From: an uncultured Gammaproteobacteria bacterium
GTDB lineage: Bacteria; Pseudomonadota; Gammaproteobacteria; Ga0077536
Assembly: GCA_938082545.1 (NCBI GenBank)
Contig: CALKCL010000001.1
Coordinates: 1-64,000, forward strand
Direction: 5' to 3'
Length of the DNA stretch: 64,000 bases
Positions within the stretch are counted from its first letter, which is position 1, and the number at the start of each line of letters is the position of its first letter. The notes below the pieces were generated by a model. The model had not been told where the DNA came from, searched no databases, and worked only from the letters and a program-made list of their open reading frames with translations. Made by a program: the position numbers and the translations under genes. Positions 1 to 8,428 of the stretch are shown piece after piece.

Positions 1-143
1 TCATAGGCTCTGGCAAAATCTCCATCTGGGCGTTCAAGCTTTATCACACGAGCGCCACTTTCTGCCATCAAACGTGTGCAATATGGGGCTGCCACAGCTT
101 GTTCTAAAGCAACAACTAAAACCCCTTGTAAGTCGTCAGACAT
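1..143 (-). CDS. CaiB/BaiF-family CoA-transferase (N-terminal fragment, cut by window edge)
   Basis: Only the first 47 codons are visible; the rest lies left of position 1. The start ATG is at 143 on the minus strand. The translated stretch runs from a hydrophobic LVVALEQAVAAPYCTRLMAE segment to ARVIKLERPDGDFARAYD. This is the usual N-terminus of family III CoA-transferases: an A-P-Y/F-x-T-x-x-L-A-x-x-G-A-x-V-I-K-x-E motif that forms the first Rossmann unit and contacts CoA. Known members move CoA between carboxylic acids in the cytoplasm. The substrate cannot be told. It sits 44 nt downstream of the acyl-CoA dehydrogenase at 188-1351 on the same strand, so the two are probably co-transcribed. 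Confidence 0.8.
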   Translation of the reverse strand, partial: MSDDLQGVLVVALEQAVAAPYCTRLMAESGARVIKLERPDGDFARAY

Positions 144-187
144 TCACTAGAACTCCGGAATTAAAAGCTTTGATTCAATATTCTTGA

Positions 188-1351
188 TTAGTACGAACGT
201 GGAAGCCCAAGTTCGCGCTCTGCAAGGTAGGATAGGATTAGATTAGTTGATATCGGAGCGATCTGATAAAGTCGCGTTTCACGAAATTTTCGTTCGATAT
301 CGTACTCTTCTGCTACAGCAAAGCCCCCAAATGTTTGCATACAAGTATCTGCCGCTGCCCAAGAGGCCTCAGAAGTTAACAACTTCGCCATATTGGCATA
401 TGTTCCCGATACATCTCCTTCTTCGTAGAGCCTACATGCTTTATCTAAAATGGCCTCTGCCGCTTCTGTCTGTGCAAAAGCTCTAGCAATTGGAAACTGG
501 ATACCTTGGTTCTGCCCAATAGGGCGACCAAAAACCTGCCTTTCATTACTATAATCAGAGGCTTTTTTGATGAAGTAGCGCGCATCGCCAACACATTCTG
601 CAGCTATCAGAATGCGCTCTGCATTCATTCCAGAAAGAATGTACTTGAATCCTTTGCCTTCTTCACCGATAAGACTGGAAGCAGGTATCTCCAGATCGTC
701 GAAGAATATCTCAGTAGTCGAATGGTTCAACATCGTTCTAATTGGCTTTATAGTCATCCCTTTGTTTATCGCATCTCGCATATCTACTAGGAAAACGGAG
801 AGGCCTGCAGATTTTTTTTCCACTTGGTCCTTGGGAGTTGTTCTGGCCAGTAGCACCATGAGGTCTGAGTGTTCGGCGCGTGAAGTCCATATTTTTTGCC
901 CGTTGATCACATATTTATCGCCTTTTTTTACAGCCATGGTCGATATACTGGTAGTGTCTGTCCCAGCAGTTGGCTCGGTGACACCGAATGCCTGAAGACG
1001 GAGATCTCCGTTAGCTATTTTAGGAAGGTATTTTTGTTTTTGTTCGTCACTACCATGTCTTAGAACTGTGCCCATTGTGTACATTTGAGCGTGGCATGCT
1101 CCGGCATTCCCTCCAAATTCATGAATGGCTTTGAGTATTTCGGCACCCACGGTTATGGATAAGCCGCTGCCCCCATATTCCTCTGGGATGAGTGATGCCA
1201 GCAACCCTAGCTCGGTTAACCGATTAACGAATTCGGTAGGATACGCTCGCTCTCTATCCTTTTCTTGCCAATAGGCCCCTGGGAATTCTTCAGATACTTT
1301 AAACACTGTATCTCTGATTTGTGCGATTGTTTCTTGTTCTTCAGTATTCAT
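188..1351 (-). CDS. Acyl-CoA dehydrogenase (isovaleryl/long-chain type catalytic base)
   Basis: This 387-residue protein has the normal length of a cytoplasmic FAD acyl-CoA dehydrogenase, which makes a trans-2-enoyl-CoA and passes electrons to ETF. Visible signatures are the FAD/substrate motif VTEPTAGTD (about residues 124-132), INGQKIWTS (149-157) and the C-terminal FGGFAVAEEYDIERKFRETR segment. The usual C-terminal catalytic Glu (E-G-T after Q-I-Y) is missing: the local sequence is QIAPISTNL. A Glu in MNAERILIA (about residue 245) matches the position used by isovaleryl- and long-chain dehydrogenases, so the enzyme is probably active. A candidate promoter lies just upstream, after the terminator of the hydrolase operon. 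The substrate is unknown. Confidence 0.9.
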   Translation of the reverse strand: MNTEEQETIAQIRDTVFKVSEEFPGAYWQEKDRERAYPTEFVNRLTELGLLASLIPEEYGGSGLSITVGAEILKAIHEFGGNAGACHAQMYTMGTVLRHGSDEQKQKYLPKIANGDLRLQAFGVTEPTAGTDTTSISTMAVKKGDKYVINGQKIWTSRAEHSDLMVLLARTTPKDQVEKKSAGLSVFLVDMRDAINKGMTIKPIRTMLNHSTTEIFFDDLEIPASSLIGEEGKGFKYILSGMNAERILIAAECVGDARYFIKKASDYSNERQVFGRPIGQNQGIQFPIARAFAQTEAAEAILDKACRLYEEGDVSGTYANMAKLLTSEASWAAADTCMQTFGGFAVAEEYDIERKFRETRLYQIAPISTNLILSYLAERELGLPRSY

Positions 1352-1369
1352 AATAGATAACTCGCCATC

Positions 1370-1397
1370 GTTAAAGTTAAGTTAAAAATCTAGTCAA
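1370..1397 (-). promoter_or_regulatory. Candidate sigma70-type promoter for the acyl-CoA dehydrogenase at 188-1351
   Basis: Reading the minus strand, TTGACT (1397-1392) is followed by a 16-nt spacer and TTTAAC (1375-1370). It lies between the intrinsic terminator at 1417-1447 and the start codon at 1351. The -10 box matches only four of six consensus positions, so this is a proposal from sequence alone. Confidence 0.35.
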
Positions 1398-1416
1398 TTT
1401 ACGTTTTGAAAGCTAT

Positions 1417-1447
1417 AAAAAAAGGAGCGACTCGATAAAGACGCTCC
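1417..1447 (-). terminator. Rho-independent terminator of the hydrolase operon
   Basis: On the minus strand GGAGCG, a 12-nt loop, then CGCTCC forms a perfect 6-bp GC-rich stem, followed directly by a run of seven or more T residues. It begins 32 nt after the stop of the alpha/beta hydrolase gene (1479). This is a textbook intrinsic terminator and separates that operon from the acyl-CoA dehydrogenase downstream. Confidence 0.8.
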
Positions 1448-1478
1448 CCAATCTTAGTCGTTGATAACAGAATCGTTT

Positions 1479-2330
1479 CTAGGACTCGTTAGCTAATATT
1501 TTGTCCAATACAGGCATAAGATACCGATTGAAAACTTCAGGGTTTTCGCTCATTGGGAAATGACCAATTTCTTCCATAATAATGCACTCTGAATTTTTCA
1601 CTTTAGCCGCCGTATCTTCCGTCATTTCAGGTGTACACGCGAAGTCATACACGCCTGTCATGAAATACATAGGAACGTTACCGGACAAGTTTTCGGTTTT
1701 TCCTCTGAAGTCGTGGTCCTGACTGTAGAAGTAAAGATCACCCTTGAAAATCCCGGGACCACCTTGTGAGTAATACCACCAAGTTTCCCATCTATATTTG
1801 TCAGGGCTTTGTGGTGCCATTAAACCGAAAACTGACTGCGCAGCAGCCTCACCACCATGTATATGAGAGTGTCTTAACCAGTCTATATGCCACCCTAAAG
1901 AATGTTCACAAGCCTCTACAGCAATTAGAGCTCTTACTTTATCTTCATGCTTCTCGGCTAAATGTAGGCAGATATTCCCGCCCATAGAACTTCCCATAAT
2001 GACTGGTTTGTCAAGTTCGAGAGCCTCGCAGAAAGCAACAACTATTCCCATATAGAACTCAGCAGTTAGCTTATATTCTTCGTCTTCTTTATACCAATCG
2101 TAGGGAGGAATAGATTTGCCATGACGAGGGATGTCGATGGCTATAACTCTAAAGTTGGCATTGATTGCTGGATCACAAAGTTGATGCCTCCATTCACGCG
2201 AGTCTGTTCCTGCTGTATGAAGACATACCATCGGGATCCCTTGGCCAGCCTCCTCAAAAAAAATTCGATATTCAGTTCCGTTGTAAGGAACCCAAATATA
2301 ACGTCCTGTTATTGGTTCAATCTTGCCCAT
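1479..2330 (-). CDS. Alpha/beta-hydrolase fold protein
   Basis: A 283-residue cytoplasmic hydrolase with no signal peptide. The oxyanion region HTAGTDSREW (about 38-47) precedes the nucleophile elbow G-S-S-M-G (Ser about 115). An acid lies in GVYDFACTPE (Asp about 229) and the catalytic His in EEIGHFPMSE (about 257), so the triad is complete. The fold covers esterases, C-C bond hydrolases, dehalogenases and lactonases; the sequence does not decide among them. Start: an AGGAG box sits 7 nt before the ATG. It is the last gene of a short operon after the SCP2-like gene (26-nt gap) and ends at a strong intrinsic terminator. Together with the muconolactone-isomerase-like gene nearby, ring-cleavage or lactone chemistry is a reasonable guess only. 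Confidence 0.85.
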   Translation of the reverse strand: MGKIEPITGRYIWVPYNGTEYRIFFEEAGQGIPMVCLHTAGTDSREWRHQLCDPAINANFRVIAIDIPRHGKSIPPYDWYKEDEEYKLTAEFYMGIVVAFCEALELDKPVIMGSSMGGNICLHLAEKHEDKVRALIAVEACEHSLGWHIDWLRHSHIHGGEAAAQSVFGLMAPQSPDKYRWETWWYYSQGGPGIFKGDLYFYSQDHDFRGKTENLSGNVPMYFMTGVYDFACTPEMTEDTAAKVKNSECIIMEEIGHFPMSENPEVFNRYLMPVLDKILANES

Positions 2331-2356
2331 TTTAATTCTCCTAAATTTAGCTGCTC

Positions 2357-2734
2357 TTAGATTTCACGCATTCGGTCTAACGCCCAGCATAGAGCGCGCA
2401 TATTCTGCCAGAGAACCATTTGATCTCCTTCCAACGTGAGTCGGCCATGAAGAGGGTGTGCCATTGCCCAGATATCGTTGTACATTGGAGGTGGGACTTC
2501 TTGACAGAATTTGGCCCAGCTTTCTGCAGGCCCCTTGATTGCAAGTTGATAGCAAGTTTCCGGATTAAAATCAGATTCAATCGTAGCTATTTTGCCTTTA
2601 TGAAATTCTACGACATATTCAGTGTCCCCGAATCCGAACAACAAGTTGGTTGTCATATGCTTCCCTATCCAACTCATGGGACCGTTGCTGTTAACCAGCT
2701 TCTGCCAGTCTTCCATCCACGTTTTTTCAAACAT
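2357..2734 (-). CDS. Small SCP2-like (sterol carrier-type) protein
   Basis: This 125-residue protein has no signal peptide or membrane segment. It has a beta strand pattern (DTEYVVEFHKGKIATIE), the segment CYQLAIKGPAESWAKFC, and a C-terminal helix-turn region with a conserved-looking PPPMYNDIWAMAHPLHGRL block. The layout resembles SCP2-type lipid-binding domains that sit beside hydrolases in catabolic clusters; that assignment rests on pattern only. The start is well supported: AGGAGG lies 6 nt before the ATG. It is the first gene of a two-gene unit with the alpha/beta hydrolase and may bind or present its acyl or hydrophobic substrate. It could equally be an uncharacterised enzyme subunit. 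Confidence 0.6.
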   Translation of the reverse strand: MFEKTWMEDWQKLVNSNGPMSWIGKHMTTNLLFGFGDTEYVVEFHKGKIATIESDFNPETCYQLAIKGPAESWAKFCQEVPPPMYNDIWAMAHPLHGRLTLEGDQMVLWQNMRALCWALDRMREI

Positions 2735-2876
2735 TACTTTCCTCCTAGGTGGTTTATTCTATGATATATGAAGTCATTGTTTCTGTTTGTCTGTGTTTCA
2801 GGCTTCAGTTAACGTAACTCCACTGCAATTGCCAGCGCCGCTAACAATTTTCATTTAAGTACGGACTGCAGCTTAA

Positions 2877-3197
2877 TTAACTTTTAGCCAATTCTTTAAG
2901 GTCTTCTGCCCAATTTTCGTATGACCTAAGAGGCTTCCAAGTAATTTTTGGCACGATATGCCCATAACCAAGTTTCCATATCGGTAGATTATGCACAATG
3001 TGGTCAATCTGATCTCCACTGTCTACTTCCACAATTGCAATAATCTGATATTCTCCAGCAACTTTGTAGATTGATTTGATCGCCCCAGCTTTAACAGCTT
3101 CAATAGCTGCAACTGATTCTTGTCGCCAAACTTCGAAAAAGTCACCTTTCGCCATTCCTTCAGGTTTCTCTAAATCGGCGGTCATCATTACTAGCAT
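2877..3197 (-). CDS. Muconolactone-isomerase-like small dimeric alpha/beta-barrel protein
   Basis: This protein has 106 residues from the chosen start. The open frame extends upstream to 3230, but an AGGAG box sits 6 nt before the ATG at 3197, which gives the expected N-terminus MLVMMTADLEKPEG. The order of MTADL strand, helix with E-S-V-A-A-I-E, G-A-I-K-S-I-Y-K-V-A-G-E-Y, then VEVDSGDQIDHIVHNLPIW and a GHIVPKITWKPL tail matches the muconolactone delta-isomerase (CatC) family: about 95-105 residues, ferredoxin-like barrel. Those proteins act in beta-ketoadipate lactone isomerisation, but many members are of unknown function. A catB/catA context is absent here, so the reaction is left open. 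The gap to the next gene is 142 nt. Confidence 0.6.
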   Translation of the reverse strand: MLVMMTADLEKPEGMAKGDFFEVWRQESVAAIEAVKAGAIKSIYKVAGEYQIIAIVEVDSGDQIDHIVHNLPIWKLGYGHIVPKITWKPLRSYENWAEDLKELAKS

Positions 3198-3248
3198 TCT
3201 CTTCTCCTGATCAAATTGGTCGATAAACATTTGTCCATATAGTCTATT

Positions 3249-3734
3249 TTAGCCTTTTATCAAACGCAAATTATCCTTAGCCCTAAGTTCATTGTGATCA
3301 GGCACTGAATCAAAAGATTGTACCACCCTGATGTATTCTGAGGGGAAAGAGTGAAACCGACAACCTTCCATAACTAGCTGTTTGTACCATTCATAAGGTG
3401 CAATATTGTCATCGATATAAGCTGCTTGGGCAACATATGCAAAGCATTCTCCGTAACCGTCGATATGGTACATGACTGACTCGTATCCTTTTCCTACGCC
3501 TTCTATCTCGTCTAAAAGATTTTTGCTTTCCAAAGCTAGATCGTAGACCACGCCATAAACGGATTTTCCAGGAAAGGGCCAAATAGTACATTTTCCTGAG
3601 CCATCAATAGAAACTTTTGAAAAATTGAGCTGATAATCAATGAGAATAGCATTTCCAATAGAAACTATTGGCCCGAGACGTTGTTGAATTCGACTAGGTA
3701 ATAAATTGGAGCCATAAGCGAAATATTTCATCAT
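3249..3734 (-). CDS. Gamma-glutamylcyclotransferase-like (AIG2/GGCT family) protein
   Basis: This 161-residue cytoplasmic protein begins MMKYFAYGSNL, the defining YGSN motif that binds the gamma-glutamyl group. It has a VYGVVYDL strand and an LLDEIEGVGKGYE segment carrying the catalytic-type Glu. Family members release 5-oxoproline from gamma-glutamyl dipeptides or act on gamma-glutamylamines or glutathione. The specific substrate is not evident. No strong ribosome site precedes the tandem ATGs. It is divergent from the acyl-CoA dehydrogenase at 3890, with an AT-rich 155-nt region between them. Confidence 0.75.
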   Translation of the reverse strand: MMKYFAYGSNLLPSRIQQRLGPIVSIGNAILIDYQLNFSKVSIDGSGKCTIWPFPGKSVYGVVYDLALESKNLLDEIEGVGKGYESVMYHIDGYGECFAYVAQAAYIDDNIAPYEWYKQLVMEGCRFHSFPSEYIRVVQSFDSVPDHNELRAKDNLRLIKG

Positions 3735-3889
3735 TTGTTATAGATTAGCCTGGTATTAATATAATTATAAAGGTTCAGTTAATGCTTCCAGAGATATAGA
3801 CGATAGAAGCTTAATTATTAGGGATTATTTTCGCTAAAATTGTGACTATAATTACATTTTGTCTTACAAGCTAGCAAAAGGTTATTGAT

Positions 3890-5056
3890 ATGTCTCACGC
3901 GAAGGATAGCATTACGGTCGATGAAGAGAACCAAATTATGGATGCACTTGATGTGTGGCTTTCAAAAGAAGTAGCGCCACATGTTAGAGAGCTTGAGCAT
4001 GAAGACATATACCCGACTGAGATTGTTCAGCAAATGAAAGAAATGGGTCTTTTTAGCCTTATGTATTCGCCTGAACACGGCGGTTTGGGATTTTCTGCCT
4101 CCTCTTATACCAAAGTTATTACTCGGTTGAGTGAGACTTGGATGAGTTTGGCCGGCGTAATTAATACGCACATGATGTTGGGCCAATTGATCCAAAGATT
4201 TGGAACTGAAGAGCAGCAAGAGCGCTTTCTCCCTCGTCTGGCTCGGGCTGAGCTGCATGGAGCTTTGTGTTTGACTGAACCTGATGCAGGAACAGATCTG
4301 CAAGGAATTAAAACTCATGCAAGACGTGAAGGTGACAGCTATGTCTTAAACGGCTCAAAGATGTGGGTGACTAATGGTGTTCACGGTTCACTGTACGCGA
4401 TACTCACAAAAACTGATCTTGACGCTAGTCCCGCTCATAAAGGTATGACAATGTTCTTGGCCGAAAAAGACAAGGGTTTCAATGTCGACGGTAAATTGAA
4501 AAAGCTCGGTTACAGGGGAGTTGAAAGTGCAGCACTTAGCTTTGATGACTTTAAATTAAACGCAGATTGTCTTTTAGGTGGTATAGAAGGGCACGGACTG
4601 CAGCATGCGATGGGCGGCTTGGAACTTGGACGAATCAATGTAGCAGCCAGAGCGGTCGGAGTTGCAAAAGCGGCTATGGATGATGCGGTGCGGTATGCGC
4701 AAGAACGGACAACTTTTGGGAAGCCTATTTGTGAGCATCAATCTATACAAATAAAGCTCGCCGATATGGCGACTAATGTTGAGGCGTCGCGCTTGTTAGT
4801 AGAGCAAGCTGCGTCTAAGTACGATAAAGGCGAGCGTTGCGATATGGAGGCGGGTATGGCGAAGCTTTTTGCTTCTGAAGCAGCGTTAGAGAATGCTACA
4901 GAAGCCATGAGGGTTCATGGTGGTTACGGATACTCTAAAGAATTTAACGTAGAACGCTACTACCGGGACGCGCCATTGATGTGCATAGGGGAAGGGACAA
5001 ACGAGCTGCAGAGATTATTGATCGCTAAGCAGCTAGTGAAGCGCAGTCCTATTTAA
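3890..5056 (+). CDS. Acyl-CoA dehydrogenase (canonical Glu base)
   Basis: A 388-residue FAD-dependent acyl-CoA dehydrogenase. It shows LTEPDAGTDLQGIKT, LNGSKMWVTNG, a GGLELGRINVAARAVG helix and MRVHGGYGYSKE. The C-terminal IGEGTNELQR segment carries the canonical catalytic Glu of the short/medium-chain class (about residue 368). This separates it from the first dehydrogenase of the window, which uses the alternative position. It would oxidise an acyl-CoA in the cytoplasm and feed ETF. It stands alone on the plus strand and converges with the RidA gene after only 5 nt, with no hairpin between them. A TATAAT sequence occurs in the upstream region, but its -35 is poor. Confidence 0.92.
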   Translation: MSHAKDSITVDEENQIMDALDVWLSKEVAPHVRELEHEDIYPTEIVQQMKEMGLFSLMYSPEHGGLGFSASSYTKVITRLSETWMSLAGVINTHMMLGQLIQRFGTEEQQERFLPRLARAELHGALCLTEPDAGTDLQGIKTHARREGDSYVLNGSKMWVTNGVHGSLYAILTKTDLDASPAHKGMTMFLAEKDKGFNVDGKLKKLGYRGVESAALSFDDFKLNADCLLGGIEGHGLQHAMGGLELGRINVAARAVGVAKAAMDDAVRYAQERTTFGKPICEHQSIQIKLADMATNVEASRLLVEQAASKYDKGERCDMEAGMAKLFASEAALENATEAMRVHGGYGYSKEFNVERYYRDAPLMCIGEGTNELQRLLIAKQLVKRSPI

Positions 5057-5061
5057 GCTCA

Positions 5062-5442
5062 TTATCCGTAGGCAACAACCTCTATTTCAACCAGTGCTTT
5101 AGGCAATGCTAAAGCTGAACAAACGGTAGAACGAGCAGGGGGCTCACTGTCGAATGTCTCGGCATAAATAGCATTAAACTCTGCAAAGTGTGCAACGTCG
5201 GTTAGCCAGACAGTTGTCTTTATTACGTTCTTCTTAGTCAAAGATACGCTAGACAGAAGTTCCTCAATGTTTTTAAGGGAGCAAAGAGTTTGTTCAGCGA
5301 TTCCGTCAGCGAGTGCCCCATCTTTTTTTAAACCCAGTTGTCCAGATAAAAAAACAAAATCTCCTGCACGCACCGCCTTAGACAACGGTAGCTTCGTGCC
5401 ATCTGCTAATTTGAATTCTCCACCAATTATACTATGCTTCAT
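5062..5442 (-). CDS. RidA/YjgF/TdcF-family protein
   Basis: A 126-residue protein with the features of the trimeric Rid family: FVFLSGQLGL, an N-I-E-x-L helix, TTVWLTDVAHFAEFNAIY, and the C-terminal PPARSTV followed by VEIEVVAYG. The substrate-binding Arg (about 104) and following acidic strand are present, which is typical of enzymatically competent imine/enamine deaminases that hydrolyse reactive 2-aminoacrylate-type intermediates. The start is supported by AAGGA 7 nt before the ATG. Its first 11 nt overlap the end of the upstream membrane-protein gene, so the two are translationally coupled. This suggests that the transporter brings in an amine or amino acid whose catabolism makes an imine (inference). 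Confidence 0.85.
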   Translation of the reverse strand: MKHSIIGGEFKLADGTKLPLSKAVRAGDFVFLSGQLGLKKDGALADGIAEQTLCSLKNIEELLSSVSLTKKNVIKTTVWLTDVAHFAEFNAIYAETFDSEPPARSTVCSALALPKALVEIEVVAYG

Positions 5443-6541
5443 TCGTTTTTCCTTTTTGTCTAATTTTAGCGATTCCTACCGTAAGCAGAGGAATAGTGAA
5501 CACTACCAAGAAGGCCCATGATAGGGCTCCATAACCTTCAGCAATCAAAGCGACTATGCCAAATTTTGCTAGAAATACACTTATGAGAGTTAGAGTGGCG
5601 GCTACTAATGCTCGCTGCCATGATTTTAGTGGTGTGCCTGAGCTAGAATCTTTTTTCCAAGAATCAATCCGCTCGTTGACTCCCTGGAGAACGCCTACAG
5701 CTGTCAAAACTATTGTGCCGGTTAATATTAAGAAATATGCCGTGATTGTCCAGTCGAGCCCAATCTTTTCTAGTAGGTAGTAGGTAGGAATTTGTTGCGT
5801 CATAATTTCAGGCAAATGAGGCAGGAAAGTGACGTGGAGCATCAAAGCTGGGATAGCACCGAACAATCCAGCGATTAACCCTCCTTTCATTGCTTCTTTG
5901 CTCGTTTCAGCTTTTGAAGCACAGTAAATGAGGACAGGGATCAACGCGCTGTTATATATCGCGAATTGAGCGCCGCTTTGAGCGGCAGCTGCAACATCAA
6001 TGGGTGCCAAGAAATTGCCAAGGATGTCGTCAGGGAATCGGGCGATAGTTAGTATCGTTAATGCTGATAACGAGGTCATTAGAACTATTGTAGACAGAGA
6101 CAATAGCTTTTCAACAAACTCTCTTCCATAGTAATTTAGAAAGGTTACTAAACTCATTAAAGTGACTATCGCTATAATCGGTGACGTGTCGAACCTAGCG
6201 CCGAATATGGCGGAAATCGCGGAGGAGACAATCGCAAGAACGAGTATTAATAACAGCAGGAAAAGAACTTCATAAATGATCCAGAAGGGACCGAGAAGTG
6301 TCCTTAAGAAACTTCGATAATTATATGCCTTGAATTTTTGAGCAAAGATGAAGCTGGTGGATAATACAGCGGCAAAAATAATTGCGATTATCGCAGTGGC
6401 AATAAACCCACCCCAAGCACCGTGTTTCGTCACGTACTCTACAACTTCTCTGCCCGTACCGTATCCACCACCGATTATTACGGTTTGGAAAACAGCAGCC
6501 GGCATCAAGTAGATGCTGCTAAATCTTGACCATTTATTCAA
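5432..6541 (-). CDS. YkvI-like integral membrane protein (APC-superfamily-type transporter)
   Basis: This 369-residue protein has about ten hydrophobic segments. The N-terminus contains the unwound-helix style motif IIGGGYGTGREVVEY (about 22-36). It matches the GAGFASGQE-type motif of the uncharacterised YkvI family and the LeuT-fold APC superfamily, which use a Gly-rich break in TM1 for substrate or sodium binding. The start is a TTG at 6541, preceded only by GAGA. An internal ATG (residue 13) would still retain the motif but shorten the usual N-terminal tail. The gene overlaps the RidA gene by 11 nt, indicating a functional pair. The substrate is unknown; an amine or amino acid is an inference from the partner. 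Confidence 0.75.
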   Translation of the reverse strand: MNKWSRFSSIYLMPAAVFQTVIIGGGYGTGREVVEYVTKHGAWGGFIATAIIAIIFAAVLSTSFIFAQKFKAYNYRSFLRTLLGPFWIIYEVLFLLLLILVLAIVSSAISAIFGARFDTSPIIAIVTLMSLVTFLNYYGREFVEKLLSLSTIVLMTSLSALTILTIARFPDDILGNFLAPIDVAAAAQSGAQFAIYNSALIPVLIYCASKAETSKEAMKGGLIAGLFGAIPALMLHVTFLPHLPEIMTQQIPTYYLLEKIGLDWTITAYFLILTGTIVLTAVGVLQGVNERIDSWKKDSSSGTPLKSWQRALVAATLTLISVFLAKFGIVALIAEGYGALSWAFLVVFTIPLLTVGIAKIRQKGKTNEA

Positions 6542-6581
6542 TATGTTCTCAGCTCTGAAGCCAGACTGCTTCCAGCGTCAA

Positions 6582-7385
6582 CTATTTCCCTTTGAATTCT
6601 GGGGTCCTCTTTTCAAAGAATGCATTTACTGCTTCCATGTGGTCTTCAGTGTGCTGCAGCGTGACCTGTAAGGCCGCAGACATCTCCATGATGGAGTCGA
6701 AACTTGCCATGGTTCCATCTCGCATGAGTTTTTTTGTCATTCTTAAAGCTTGCGGTGGCTGGACACAGATTTTGGCTGCAAGCTTTTCTGCTTCCTTCAT
6801 CACTTCATCATCCGGATAGACTTCCGATACCAAACCCCACTCTCTTGCGGTTTGTGCGTCAATCAAGTCTCCAGTAAAAAACAATTGTGCTGCACGGGAC
6901 CAACCAATCTGTCTCGGCAGAAGCCATGCTCCACCGTCCCCCGGCAAGATACCGAGCTTTAAGAAAGTGGCGCCAAATTTTGCCGAGGCTGCAGCGAGTC
7001 GTATATCGCAAAGCGAAGCGATATCACCTCCCAAACCAATTGCAGCGCCATTGATTGCTCCAACAATAGGGACTTCGATATCCCACATTGCTTTTACAAT
7101 TCCATGAATACTTTCACGGTAATGATCTCGTAGTTGCAATGCATTACCACCAAAGTGCCCAGAGCGTTCTCGCATGGATTTTAGATCGCCTCCAGCAGAG
7201 AAAGCTTTTCCCGCGCCAGTCATGATCACACATCTAAGCTCTTTGTTCTTGTTTATGGTGTCGGCTGCTAGTCGAAACCGATCCCCATCTCCAGCATGCC
7301 CTAAAGGGTTACGGGTGTCGGGACGGTTGATAGTCAATCGTGCTAATACTCCGTCGATTTCTAGTGTCAATTCATTGTCTAACAT
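6582..7385 (-). CDS. Enoyl-CoA hydratase/isomerase (crotonase) family protein
   Basis: This protein has 267 residues from the ATG at 7385. An upstream ATG at 7418 exists, but AAGGA lies 8 nt before the 7385 codon, and the preceding gene stops only 2 nt before it, giving tight coupling. The crotonase oxyanion-hole motif AFSAGGDLKSM and the GAINGAAIGLGGDIASLCD turn are present. The two hydratase glutamates of classic crotonases are replaced: Asp stands at the first (GGDIA), and a non-acidic residue at the second (FLKLGILPGDGG). The protein therefore probably performs isomerase, hydrolase, dehydratase or other crotonase-fold chemistry, not standard hydration. It is the last gene of the long minus-strand beta-oxidation run. 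Confidence 0.85.
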   Translation of the reverse strand: MLDNELTLEIDGVLARLTINRPDTRNPLGHAGDGDRFRLAADTINKNKELRCVIMTGAGKAFSAGGDLKSMRERSGHFGGNALQLRDHYRESIHGIVKAMWDIEVPIVGAINGAAIGLGGDIASLCDIRLAAASAKFGATFLKLGILPGDGGAWLLPRQIGWSRAAQLFFTGDLIDAQTAREWGLVSEVYPDDEVMKEAEKLAAKICVQPPQALRMTKKLMRDGTMASFDSIMEMSAALQVTLQHTEDHMEAVNAFFEKRTPEFKGK

Positions 7386-7387
7386 TT

Positions 7388-8428
7388 CTATTGTCCTTTG
7401 TTTGTGATGATCGGCCAAATTTTATCGCTACCTGCCTCAACAGCTATACGTCCTAAATGCTCTCCCCATTCGGAGACCCCACCATATTCGGAGCGCCATG
7501 CCCAAAGTCGACGGGTGACAAAATGCAACCCATATTCGTAAGTAAAACCGATAGCCCCATGTATCTGATGACTAATACGTGTAATTTTCTCTACCGCCTC
7601 GCTAGCACGACACTTTGCCGCCGCTATTTCGAATCTAGCATTTCTGTGGTTACCGCTTATTCCTGCAGAATCAAGTTGCGCAAACGCAGTGATTGCAATG
7701 GCATCCACAGATGCCACTAGGCCAGCGAGATCTGCGAGGTGATGTTGTATCGCTTGAAACTTAGATAGAGAGCGTCCAAATTGTTCGCGATCTCCAGCAT
7801 ATTGAACAGCAAGGTCAAGTGCGGCTGCGCTGGCACCAGCTATTTGAGCACTTCTGAGCAAAGCTCCTAGCCAATGCACGGTATCATCATCAAGTAGGGT
7901 GGGGTAAGTAGCTAAAATATCGAGTTCCCCAGTTAATGTATCTCTATCATCTCTTCCCAGATTCTTTTGAGGGTTAACAACTGCATTCTTTGTGTCCGCA
8001 ATGACAACCTCTCCATTAATGATCCCAATCAAAAAATCAGCTCGACCTCCCCATGGCAAACCTTCATTAGCTAAGACTAACCTTCCGTTTTTTAGAGTAC
8101 ACCCTTTCGAAAAGATACTGGGTACTCCTTCTCTCAGGTCTTGATTCGATTGAGCAGCAACCCAATGCGCGAGGATTGCCTCAGGCAGTGGAACGGGGAC
8201 TGCATATCGGCCACATGCGCGGATAATAGGGTAAGCATCGCTCCAAGATCCTGACATCCCGCCAGCTTCCTCTCGAGCTAACACCTTGTCCATGCCCTGT
8301 TCTGTCACGTGAGTCCAAAAATCAGCAGGCCAGCCGTTCTTTTCGTGTTTCTCGAGAGCGCTCCAATCAAGTTGATCAGAAAATAAGCGATTGACGCTGT
8401 CTTCTAGTATGTTTCTTAGTTCACTCAT
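7388..8428 (-). CDS. Acyl-CoA dehydrogenase-like subunit (short, 346 aa)
   Basis: This is a shortened acyl-CoA dehydrogenase-fold protein. The N-terminal helical part is recognisable, the middle beta domain is poorly conserved, and the C-terminal helix bundle has AQIAGASAAALDLAVQYAGD, REQFGRSLSKFQAIQHHLAD and IHGAIGFTYEYGLHFVTRR. It overlaps the next upstream gene by 4 nt (ATGA), and both are co-translated. A long plus a short acyl-CoA dehydrogenase encoded in tandem is the pattern of alpha2beta2 heterotetrameric dehydrogenases known from actinobacterial steroid side-chain degradation (FadE28-FadE29, ChsE type). In those, FAD sites are shared between chains. I infer such a complex here; the substrate is not determined. 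Confidence 0.85.
   Translation of the reverse strand: MSELRNILEDSVNRLFSDQLDWSALEKHEKNGWPADFWTHVTEQGMDKVLAREEAGGMSGSWSDAYPIIRACGRYAVPVPLPEAILAHWVAAQSNQDLREGVPSIFSKGCTLKNGRLVLANEGLPWGGRADFLIGIINGEVVIADTKNAVVNPQKNLGRDDRDTLTGELDILATYPTLLDDDTVHWLGALLRSAQIAGASAAALDLAVQYAGDREQFGRSLSKFQAIQHHLADLAGLVASVDAIAITAFAQLDSAGISGNHRNARFEIAAAKCRASEAVEKITRISHQIHGAIGFTYEYGLHFVTRRLWAWRSEYGGVSEWGEHLGRIAVEAGSDKIWPIITNKGQ

Noticed and set aside
506..995. Plus-strand open frames opposite the first ACAD
   Set aside because: Antisense shadows of a well-supported gene, as are most such frames across the window.
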